In this document: positions 6,775 to 13,192 of the stretch, piece by piece
Numbering within the stretch: the stretch's first letter is position 1
How the letters are laid out: every line of letters begins with the position of its first letter
DNA from: an uncultured Campylobacter sp.
GTDB taxonomy: Bacteria; Campylobacterota; Campylobacteria; Campylobacterales; Campylobacteraceae
Assembly: GCF_938045595.1 (NCBI RefSeq)
Contig: NZ_CALIBB010000256.1
Coordinates: 1-41,616 of the forward strand
Reading direction: 5' to 3'
DNA length: 41,616 nt
Made by a program: the position numbers and the translations under genes
Notes under the pieces: generated by a model
Databases searched by the model: none
Seen by the model: only the letters and a program-made list of their open reading frames with translations
What the model was told of the DNA's origin: nothing

Positions 6775-7680
6775 ATGCAAAAAGCATGTTTTTCTATAAA
6801 TACTTTAAGCGATTTATGCTCTTTACAAAAAAAACTCATAAGTGGCGAAAGCGTTATCGTAGATAAAATAGGGCAAATATCATATACTATCAAACTAAAA
6901 GGTGGTAGATTCGACAATTTTGACATAGGCCTTATAGATGCCGATATAGCCGAAATAGTTTTATCGTATCAAAATAATTTTTATAAAATAGTTTCCACTT
7001 TGGAAAAAAATTATAATGTTGAAAATATAGACAAGACTAAACTTTTAAAGTTTAAATTGGAACGTGGTAGCCTACAAATAGAGCTAAAAGACTTAATTGC
7101 AACTTTATTGGAGAGTATAAAAAATATGAGTGATCCATACAAAGTGATTGTAATCGTATTTATAACGCTAGCGATTTTAGGCGGATACTCCTACAGTGAG
7201 TATTTAACGCATATCGAAAATTTGGCTGAAATAAGCGCTGAAAGCGAAAATAGGCGTATCATAGCAGACCTAAAGTCTGATAAAAAATTACAAAATGCCG
7301 TTAATGAGCCGAAAAAGACCGTAGCTACCGTGCTTCGTGACGACGAAAGTGCCGTATTCAACGACGAAGAAGAGCCTATAACTCACGAAAAAGTAAAAAA
7401 ATTCGAGTTTAAAGAGTTAACCGACACGACGACAACGGATGATCAAATCGGAGAATTTACTATTTTAGGATACGAAAAGACAAATAGCGGAGATAGAAAA
7501 TTTAAAATAGACGTAAACGGCATAAAATGGGTTAGCGCGAACCTTATAAACGCAGATCAACGCATAAAGCTGGCCACTGCTATAGAAAGAGGCAATAATG
7601 TGAAGCTGAAGATACGCACTGTTAAAGAATACGGCAAAATAAAGGAAGTTGCTATTCTGGATGTTATGGGCGGAGAATAG
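6775..7680 (+). CDS. Single-pass membrane protein, AT-rich cargo candidate
   Basis: 301 residues; AAAAAGGAG site and a possible extended -10 (TAAAATACT) just upstream. Three parts: an N-terminal alpha/beta domain (1-120) with IGQISYTIKLKGGRFDNFDI; one hydrophobic span at about 124-141 (VIVIVFITLAILGGYSY); and, after a charged Glu/Lys linker, a C-terminal beta-rich domain (about 225-298; GEFTILGYEKTNSGDRKFKI), perhaps OB-like. Base composition is clearly AT-richer than the flanking phage genes, and a terminator precedes it: the look of a moron. No family recognised; superinfection exclusion or anti-phage defence are guesses from position and topology only. Confidence 0.75.
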   Translation: MQKACFSINTLSDLCSLQKKLISGESVIVDKIGQISYTIKLKGGRFDNFDIGLIDADIAEIVLSYQNNFYKIVSTLEKNYNVENIDKTKLLKFKLERGSLQIELKDLIATLLESIKNMSDPYKVIVIVFITLAILGGYSYSEYLTHIENLAEISAESENRRIIADLKSDKKLQNAVNEPKKTVATVLRDDESAVFNDEEEPITHEKVKKFEFKELTDTTTTDDQIGEFTILGYEKTNSGDRKFKIDVNGIKWVSANLINADQRIKLATAIERGNNVKLKIRTVKEYGKIKEVAILDVMGGE

Positions 7681-7684
7681 TAAG

Positions 7685-7915
7685 ATGAGCGATAATCTAA
7701 TCAAAACTACCTGCAAGCGGCTGGGGCTTACCTATAAGCAGCTGGGAGAGCTGATAGGGTATTCCGAGAGCGCCGTCAAAAATGCGGCCGTCGGAAACGT
7801 AAGCGAACCTATGAGTTTTGCCATTTCTCAATACTTCAAAATTCAAGACTTGGAAGCAAAGCTCAAGACTTGTGAAGATTTTAAGAAAAATTTAAAAGAC
7901 TTTTTAAACTCTTAA
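7685..7915 (+). CDS. Small HTH protein, 76 aa
   Basis: Starts five bases after the previous stop, with GGGCGGAG upstream. Residues 8-36 (CKRLGLTYKQLGELIGYSES) form an XRE-like helix-turn-helix, followed by a helical tail with dimer potential (LEAKLKTCEDFKKNLKDFL). Probably cotranscribed with the membrane protein gene and likely its regulator. Its last codons are part of the terminator stem. Confidence 0.7.
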   Translation: MSDNLIKTTCKRLGLTYKQLGELIGYSESAVKNAAVGNVSEPMSFAISQYFKIQDLEAKLKTCEDFKKNLKDFLNS

Positions 7916-7926
7916 AAGTCTTTTAA
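7892..7926 (+). terminator. Terminator overlapping the end of the HTH gene
   Basis: TTAAAAGACTTTT (7892-7904) pairs with AAAAGTCTTTTAA (7914-7926), 13 bp with a 9-base loop. AT-rich and symmetrical, so it may act in both directions. Confidence 0.7.
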
Positions 7927-7970
7927 AGTATTATTCTACGCATTAAAACTACTTTACAAAACCTAAATAC

Positions 7971-7999
7971 TTGACATTAAGTCCTTTTTAGTATATAAT
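7971..7999 (+). promoter_or_regulatory. Strong consensus promoter for the Rha operon
   Basis: TTGACA (7971-7976), 17 bases, TATAAT (7994-7999): perfect spacing and boxes. An inverted repeat CCATAA (8004-8009) / TTATGG (8025-8030) sits at the start site and could be an operator. The half-site-like AACCTAAA lies just upstream of the -35. Confidence 0.85.
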
Positions 8000-8085
8000 T
8001 ACGCCATAAAAGTCATTTAGTGGCTTATGGTCTAAGGTTTGTCGAAAGACTTCAATCGTTTAAAATTTTGCCAAAGGAGTAAAAG

Positions 8086-8781
8086 ATGAAAAATTTAGTA
8101 GTCATTAACGACCAAAGCGTAGAGTTTGAAGTGATGGATAATGGGATATTCACCACTTCATTAAGTGTTGCAGCAGTTTTTGAGAAACGCCATGCCGATA
8201 TTATAGCGAAAATATCCGAATTTCCAACTGATGATTTTAACGAACGGAATTTTTCGCTCGTTAAATATCAAGACCAAAAAGGCGAATTTCGTCCAATGTA
8301 TAAAATGACCCGCGACGGATTTTCGCTTCTCGTTATGGGTTTTACGGGCGAGCGAGCTTATAAGTGGAAAATAGAGTTTATTGCCGCTTTTAATAAGATG
8401 GAGGCGATGATTAAGCGCGGCAACTCTCACTTAGACGCTATTATCGACAATATGGGCGTCCTAAACGAAAAGATAGATAAGCTTCAAGCCAAAAACTCCG
8501 CCCTTGCAGGCGAGCTGATCGAAGCTAGCCGCAAATACACCGCCGCACTTGAGCGCGAAAACGCCCTATTGCGTCGCGATGCCGAAGGAGCCGGGCAGCT
8601 GCTTAAGAAATCCACCAAGCTAAGCGAAGCGGAGAGAGATGAAGTAGCAAGGCTGTATGAAAGCGGGCTATCGCAGGCGCAGATATGCCGCAGGCTCGGT
8701 CGCAGTGATACGGCGGTACGAAACGCGATAAGATCTCGCAGTTTAGGCAGCGCGAGCGAACTTTTCGGAGGTGCGCTATGA
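8086..8781 (+). CDS. Rha-family phage regulatory protein with C-terminal HTH
   Basis: 231 residues with CCAAAGGAG upstream. Residues 1-108 match the pRha domain: TTSLSVAAVFEKRHADIIAK, FRPMYKMTRDGFSLLVMGFT and the closing WKIEFIAAFNKME. A coiled region follows, then a resolvase-type helix-turn-helix (LSQAQICRRLGRSDTAVRNA). Rha proteins are phage-encoded regulators that interfere with infection in hosts lacking integration host factor; the direct target here is unknown. It has its own strong promoter, so it is probably expressed separately from the early operon. Confidence 0.85.
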   Translation: MKNLVVINDQSVEFEVMDNGIFTTSLSVAAVFEKRHADIIAKISEFPTDDFNERNFSLVKYQDQKGEFRPMYKMTRDGFSLLVMGFTGERAYKWKIEFIAAFNKMEAMIKRGNSHLDAIIDNMGVLNEKIDKLQAKNSALAGELIEASRKYTAALERENALLRRDAEGAGQLLKKSTKLSEAERDEVARLYESGLSQAQICRRLGRSDTAVRNAIRSRSLGSASELFGGAL

Positions 8782-8999
8782 GGGAGGTAAGTATTGCCTA
8801 TATTGATGCGGCGGATAGGGCAAGGGATATGCTTTTATGCCTAGGCATCCTAATGCAGGGGCTAGGCTTAGTGTGCGAGAATTACGAGAGCCCGAGCGGG
8901 CTAAAAGAAGCGCTCTATCTTTTAAGCAGATCCTGCGACGACGCAAGCGATGATATGGCTCGAGCGAAAGCTGAGGGGCTATCGCCCGCTAAGGCATAA
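8778..8999 (+). CDS. Small helical protein coupled to Rha, 73 aa
   Basis: Start overlaps the rha stop (ATGA) and GGAGG lies upstream. Product MREVSIAYIDAADRARDMLL and onward, helical, with a Ser/Asp/Ala-rich C-terminus. No family recognised. Followed directly by a GC-rich hairpin. Confidence 0.6.
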   Translation: MREVSIAYIDAADRARDMLLCLGILMQGLGLVCENYESPSGLKEALYLLSRSCDDASDDMARAKAEGLSPAKA

Positions 9000-9011
9000 A
9001 ATAACTTCATC

Positions 9012-9029
9012 GGGGCGAGAGATCGCCCC
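9012..9029 (+). terminator. GC-rich hairpin after the Rha operon
   Basis: GGGGCGA-GAGA-TCGCCCC, a 7-bp stem with a GNRA-type tetraloop followed only by TGTT. A stable structure, but termination is uncertain without a U tract. Confidence 0.5.
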
Positions 9030-9091
9030 TGTTAAAAATTCCACCCGTTTTTGCTACAATCGCAGCGTCTTTAAACCGCAGGAGCGAAATC

Positions 9092-9607
9092 ATGACCAAA
9101 TCTCAAGAGATTTACCGAAAGCAGCTTCTAACCCGCATTCACACCGCCCCCTTATACAAGCAAATAAAGGCGGCGGATGCGTGGGAGGATTGGCTCGGCT
9201 TTCGTTTCGGCGTTTACAGCTGTAAGGAGCTAAGCATAAGCGAGCTTGAGCGCGCGCTTGATATTTTATGCGGCCGCGCAGAGGACGGGACGGACTTCAA
9301 GCCCGACGTACTGGGGAGAAATTTGATCTACAATGCAAGCGGTAAGCTCTGCAAGACGAAGCGAAGCGACAAAGACGCGAAGCCCGTCGTCAAAAAAATA
9401 AGCCCGTCGCAGTTTGCTCGCATAAGCGCGCTTGCCGCCCACCTTGGTATGGACGAGCGGGGACTTTTGGGCTTTACGATGCGACAATGTAGAATTTTGC
9501 TTGGCAGGAAGGAGCAGCTCGCCAAACTCAGCGCGGCAAATGCAAGCAAGCTAATCACCGGACTAAGCAAGATCGCGCAATTCCGCGCCAGCAAAGGGCA
9601 AGTATGA
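9092..9607 (+). CDS. GemA / Mu gp16-like regulatory protein (DUF1018)
   Basis: 171 residues; CAGGAGCG site and a TACAAT box at 9055-9060. The family signature is visible: DAWEDWLGFRFGVYSCKELS near residue 30 and a second helical part after 110 (ISALAAHLGMDERGLLGFTM). Mu gp16/GemA-type proteins lie in the semi-essential early region and affect host gene expression and supercoiling. The stop overlaps the next start (ATGA), so it is coupled with the zinc-ribbon protein. Confidence 0.82.
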   Translation: MTKSQEIYRKQLLTRIHTAPLYKQIKAADAWEDWLGFRFGVYSCKELSISELERALDILCGRAEDGTDFKPDVLGRNLIYNASGKLCKTKRSDKDAKPVVKKISPSQFARISALAAHLGMDERGLLGFTMRQCRILLGRKEQLAKLSAANASKLITGLSKIAQFRASKGQV

Positions 9608-9795
9608 TCTGCCCGAAGTGTGCCTACGAAAAAACCTGCGTCATAGCCACGATCAAAAGCACTACGGTGCAGCGTTGGCGCAAATGCCCCAAATGCGGCA
9701 CCAGCTTCTGCACGATAGAAATTTTAAAAACCGATGAAGAGCTAAACAGATATGCAAAAGAGGCTCTGAAAGAAAAATTAGACCACCCCGAATAA
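9604..9795 (+). CDS. Ogr/Delta-like zinc-ribbon protein, candidate late activator
   Basis: 63 residues. MICPKC, then KCPKCGTSFCTIEI: two CxxC pairs in the order and spacing of P2 Ogr/Delta, small zinc-finger activators of late phage promoters; the NrdR N-terminal ribbon is also similar. It is the last gene before the strand changes and the late genes begin, where Mu has Mor/C. No Mor/C-type gene was found in the window, so this is the best candidate late activator, by inference. Confidence 0.7.
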   Translation: MICPKCAYEKTCVIATIKSTTVQRWRKCPKCGTSFCTIEILKTDEELNRYAKEALKEKLDHPE

Positions 9796-9816
9796 TCCCA
9801 TAAAATCACAAAAACT

Positions 9817-10368
9817 CTACTTTACCGCCTTTTCTATTTCACGGATTAGATAGCTTTCTATATCTTTTTGCAACGAGGGCAGAAGCGCTCCGCTTTTATC
9901 TATCGGCAGAAACGGGCGGGCGGGGATATAGATGCCGCGCCCCCAGCCGTTATGCGAGCCGAATTGATGCGTTAGCCCGTAAGGAAATCCATCGCGCGAG
10001 CTATTATTGCTTATCGTTACGCTGGTTTCGCTCGGATCAACGCTCCAAAGCTCCGCCAAATGTCCGGTTACCCGCAATATTTTCTTGCTGCCGCCGGCGC
10101 CGAATTTCGCCAAAAATACGCGGTTACGCGCCCTTGCACCTTTAGGCGAGCCGCTTTTTCTCATATACGCTATGGCGGTATTTGCGCTAAGAGGCGCCCA
10201 CGCCTGCCCAAATGGGCTGCGCTCTCGCTCGAAGCTTAGCTCTATCTGCAGCTTTACCTTTTCGCCGATACTTGATAGCTTGCTTTTCATCTGCGCTCCG
10301 CTTAGGCTATTCTGCAGCGCTGTAAGCTTTGCCTCTATCTCCTCCATGCCTGTGATTTTTATTGACAT
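9817..10368 (-). CDS. Mu gpG / P2 gpS-like virion morphogenesis protein
   Basis: 183 residues with AAGGCGG upstream of the ATG. N-terminus MSIKITGMEEIEAKLTALQN and the middle (RSPFGQAWAPLS, ILRVTGHLAELW, YGLTHQFGS, PARPFLPI) are hallmarks of the family needed for tail completion or head-tail joining. It is the last gene of the minus-strand head block. Its start codon and ribosome site overlap the -35 and spacer of an oppositely directed promoter for the tRNA-like RNA. Confidence 0.88.
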   Translation of the reverse strand: MSIKITGMEEIEAKLTALQNSLSGAQMKSKLSSIGEKVKLQIELSFERERSPFGQAWAPLSANTAIAYMRKSGSPKGARARNRVFLAKFGAGGSKKILRVTGHLAELWSVDPSETSVTISNNSSRDGFPYGLTHQFGSHNGWGRGIYIPARPFLPIDKSGALLPSLQKDIESYLIREIEKAVK

Positions 10369-10390
10369 TTTTCCGCCTTGGTGGTATAAT
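10362..10390 (+). promoter_or_regulatory. Perfect sigma-70 promoter antisense to late genes
   Basis: TTGACA (10362-10367), 17 bases, TATAAT (10385-10390). The predicted start is at about 10397, the first base of the 13-bp outer stem of the tRNA-like RNA. It lies on the strand opposite to the surrounding head genes and drives nothing else visible. Confidence 0.85.
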
Positions 10391-10396
10391 CGCCTT

Positions 10397-10481
10397 AATA
10401 AAGCCGCTTATGCAAGTAACGTTGGTAACTTGGCTAATTTATTAGCGGATGGCGGGTTCGACTCCCGCAAGCGGCTTTATT
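10397..10481 (+). ncRNA. tRNA-like RNA with shortened anticodon arm
   Basis: Cloverleaf from 10403: acceptor GCCGCTT (10403-10409) with AAGCGGC (10469-10475), all seven pairs; D arm CAAGT (10413-10417) with ACTTG (10428-10432) and GG in the loop; T arm GCGGG-TTCGACT-CCCGC (10452-10468), fully canonical. The anticodon arm is GCTAA-TTTA-TTAGC (10433-10446): five pairs but only a 4-base loop, too short for a normal anticodon. CCA is not encoded. The acceptor stem continues outward to 13 bp (10397-10409 with 10469-10481) and runs into TTTATTT, so it may also end transcription. It is probably not a decoding tRNA; a tRNA mimic, degraded tRNA or decoy are the options. Confidence 0.72.
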
Positions 10482-11712
10482 TTATTTCCTCTAAATCGTA
10501 TGTCCTCAAATCTTTCCTATCTATCTTACCTAGAGTAACGATTAAATTAGATATTCCAAATTTCTTTATCGTGTAATCTAGTGTTATGACCGCTTTGTTA
10601 ATCTTGCTCTTATCTTGCTCATCATCCCAAAAAATCAAAATATCTTTTTTGCTCTTTTTATCAAAAAAATATCTTTTAGTCTTATCTAAAATTTTAACCA
10701 ACTCTTTAATTTCATCTATGCGAAGTGCCTGATCGTATTTGCTCTTGCGTTCGGGCGAAAAGTGCAAAATTTTCTCTTTATTTAAGACTATACCTATATC
10801 TGCTAGCTCGGTTTGCATCGTTTCGTTATAAAATTTCACTATATTCGGTTTTAGGGTTCCTACTTGAAAGGTATTTATAGGGCTCTTTATATTTTTCTTT
10901 ATCAATAGTTCGCTTACGGCTTCAAGTAACGAGGCCTGCCAAACGTAAAGATCACGCTTATGCGAAAAGTCATTTAAATCATCTTTTACCGCCTTTTTAA
11001 GGCTCTTTGAATTCGCGCGGCTTTTGCTAAATTTCGCGAGCTTTTCCGTTAAAATTTCATCTAAATTATCCGTCTTACCGACGTTATATGCCCAGTCGGG
11101 GTGGATTTTAGTAGGCGGGATATCCTCCGCTATGCTCCAGCCCTCTCGCCGCAGATCGTCGTCATCTACCGCCTGCACCTTGCAGCGACAGTTCCAGCCG
11201 TTCGGCGGATAGCCCTTATCCCAAAACGGATGGTTTTTCGGCAGTATCAGCCCGTGCAGCGCGCGATGGCTTGCCCTGGTGCGATCATCCAGCACCGCGA
11301 CATAACGAAAATACGGCAGATCCGAGCTCATTTGGCTCTGATAGCGCGCAGCGGCATAGGCTACTCGCATATTGGTGTTATAGATATTTCGCAGCCTGCG
11401 ATCGCCCACGTAAATTTGCTTTTGCTCGCCCGTTTTGGGGTCAGTTACCGCTACGCCCCCTAGCCAGCCTTTGCGCGCCAGGGTATCTTTAATGCCGCGC
11501 TTCCATTCATCAAATCCTTGCCCCTTTTGTGCGGCAAGGGCTAGGCTATCTTGAATGTCTTTCAGTAGATCGAGCCGCGTGATTTTTGCGACCGTAAAGA
11601 CGCGATGATGAGCCTCGTGCATAATCTCGTCATAGTCGAAATGAAGCTGCGGTCGTTTATCTTTGATATATTTTACGACCTGCTGCGGCGGGGCAAAAAA
11701 GCTAATATTCAT
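10477..11712 (-). CDS. MuF minor head protein with C-terminal BECR-like nuclease extension
   Basis: 411 residues. Residues about 45-190 are the Mu F / SPP1 gp7 domain: YNTNMRVAYAAARYQSQ (111-127), LDDRTRASHRALHG, PPNGWNCRC (169-177). Such proteins lie near the portal and can be injected with DNA. From about 275 the protein has a separate alpha/beta domain (ILHFSPERKSKYDQAL, then RYFFDKKSKKDILIFWDDEQ, 347-366) whose pattern fits the phage BECR nuclease domains (barnase/EndoU/colicin E5-D/RelE type) known on MuF polymorphic toxins. The domain call is from pattern memory and needs a profile search. The stop codon (10479-10477) lies inside the tRNA-like RNA stem. Confidence 0.8.
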   Translation of the reverse strand: MNISFFAPPQQVVKYIKDKRPQLHFDYDEIMHEAHHRVFTVAKITRLDLLKDIQDSLALAAQKGQGFDEWKRGIKDTLARKGWLGGVAVTDPKTGEQKQIYVGDRRLRNIYNTNMRVAYAAARYQSQMSSDLPYFRYVAVLDDRTRASHRALHGLILPKNHPFWDKGYPPNGWNCRCKVQAVDDDDLRREGWSIAEDIPPTKIHPDWAYNVGKTDNLDEILTEKLAKFSKSRANSKSLKKAVKDDLNDFSHKRDLYVWQASLLEAVSELLIKKNIKSPINTFQVGTLKPNIVKFYNETMQTELADIGIVLNKEKILHFSPERKSKYDQALRIDEIKELVKILDKTKRYFFDKKSKKDILIFWDDEQDKSKINKAVITLDYTIKKFGISNLIVTLGKIDRKDLRTYDLEEIK

Positions 11713-13063
11713 GATCGTCCGCGCCTAAAATTTCAGCGTTTGCTATGACCCGAAATAGCTCCTCCTCCAGAGCATCAAGCTTAAAACCTAGCGGATTTTT
11801 TGCAAGTATCTCATAAGCCTGCTCGTAGGTTTGAGCTTTATCCACCACGCTGTTTACGTAGGCGCGAATTTGTCCACCCGAGCTGCTAAAATCGTGCTGC
11901 GCGGTTTGCCGCTCTATCTCTGTAAGATATTTAGCCTGTTTTGCCGCATTCGTGGAATTCTTTTCTGCGTCCGTCTGTGCGGCCGGTTTATCATCCGCAT
12001 TTTTCGGCGTAGCTTTTGCGCTTGGCGGCAGGTCAAATTCCTTTGCCATATCTTCAGGGCTCATCTCGTATCCTAGTTCATGCAAAATTTGAAGCATCTG
12101 CGCGCGCTGGAGCAGATCCACATCCTTTTCGATTTGGATGTTTATATTTGCTTTTTTGCCGAGGCGCGCATATATCCGCTCTACCAGACGGGTTACGAAT
12201 TTTACGTCCGCAGCGACTATCTCGGCGCGGTTTTGCTCGTGGGTTTTGCTCATTGCGTAGCTGCCGCTTTGCGCGGTATTTGCATTCGAGCTCAATATCG
12301 AGCCGTTGATTACCTTGGCGATCTCGGCATCACAATAGCGCACAAACTCCATAAAATCGGCTTGGCTTCCTCTACCCTCCAGTACCTTGACGATATCGCT
12401 AGGTCCTAGCACCGCATAACTGCCGCTTTTGATACTCTCAAGCGCTTCAGCCATTTGTGTGATGACGTTTTCGTCTCCACTTGAGCTATTGCCGATAAGA
12501 GGCGGCACGCCCAAAAACTCCACAAATTTGAGGTAGTGGCTCAGCACGAAATGCTTGGCAAACACGAGCCATAAAATTTTCAGCAGCGCCGGATCTTCCT
12601 GCCTCACTACGATGAAAAACGGCTCTTTGGCTTCAATATCGCGTGAGCCTATCCGTAGATATGGCTTGTTTTCCACAATATTGATATATATTCTATCTAC
12701 TACGTCAAATTTTATGTTCGCGTCCTCGTCCGCATATACCTCCAGCACCGCAAGCCCGAAAAGCCTTGCTTGCAGACCCGCCTCGATAATCTGCTCGATA
12801 TTTTCATTTTGATCCTCGCCTAGATCGTGGGTAAAAAATTTATTTTCTACCGAGCTTAGACGTTTTTCTATTTCAGCCCCTACGGCGCTATCCTTATCCA
12901 TTATTAAAGAAAACGCAGGGAACAGATAGTTTTGCTGCTTAGTAAGCAGTGCAGCGCGGATCTTAGAGGGGCTTAGCTCTACATATCCTGCTACGTCGGT
13001 CTTGGAATAAGCCCCCTTGGGTCTTAGAAGCTTAATGAGCGATCTTAAATCTTGTTTTTTCAT
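11702..13063 (-). CDS. DUF935 portal protein (Mu gp29-like)
   Basis: 453 residues. Family marks include LSPSKIRAALLTKQQNYLFP near the start, the central FDVVDRIYI and PFFIVVRQEDPALLK, and GSYAMSKTHEQNRAEIVAAD in the crown/stem region. The portal ring is the DNA entry and exit channel at one head vertex. The 3' end overlaps the MuF start by 11 bases. The C-terminal 100 residues are Ala/Lys-rich and less conserved. Confidence 0.9.
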   Translation of the reverse strand: MKKQDLRSLIKLLRPKGAYSKTDVAGYVELSPSKIRAALLTKQQNYLFPAFSLIMDKDSAVGAEIEKRLSSVENKFFTHDLGEDQNENIEQIIEAGLQARLFGLAVLEVYADEDANIKFDVVDRIYINIVENKPYLRIGSRDIEAKEPFFIVVRQEDPALLKILWLVFAKHFVLSHYLKFVEFLGVPPLIGNSSSGDENVITQMAEALESIKSGSYAVLGPSDIVKVLEGRGSQADFMEFVRYCDAEIAKVINGSILSSNANTAQSGSYAMSKTHEQNRAEIVAADVKFVTRLVERIYARLGKKANINIQIEKDVDLLQRAQMLQILHELGYEMSPEDMAKEFDLPPSAKATPKNADDKPAAQTDAEKNSTNAAKQAKYLTEIERQTAQHDFSSSGGQIRAYVNSVVDKAQTYEQAYEILAKNPLGFKLDALEEELFRVIANAEILGADDHEY

Positions 13064-13141
13064 CCATCATCCTTAAATTTCATTTGCGTGCGCTTTAAAC
13101 GCTTTTAACCTCTTAGGTGATAAATCGCACGTCCAAAAATA

Positions 13142-13178
13142 TTTAAACGCTTTTAAACGGCTTTTAAAAGCGTTTAAA
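13142..13178. repeat. Long perfect palindrome between portal and terminase genes
   Basis: TTTAAACGCTTTTAAA (13142-13157) and TTTAAAAGCGTTTAAA (13163-13178) are perfect inverted arms of 16 bp with a 5-base loop; a third partial copy (CTTTAAACGCTTTTAA) lies about 50 bases to the left, near 13090. In the minus-strand mRNA it falls between the terminase stop and the portal start. It may attenuate or stabilise the message; there is no simple U tract. Confidence 0.7.
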
Positions 13179-13192
13179 CGGCATTGTTCTTA

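Noticed and set aside
10397..10481. The tRNA-like RNA as an ordinary phage tRNA or tmRNA
   Set aside because: The anticodon arm cannot give a 7-base loop with a paired stem, and there is no tag-coding region; ordinary decoding or trans-translation is unlikely.
11831..12409. Plus-strand frames opposite the portal gene
   Set aside because: No ribosome sites; portal frame has full family similarity, so these are shadows.
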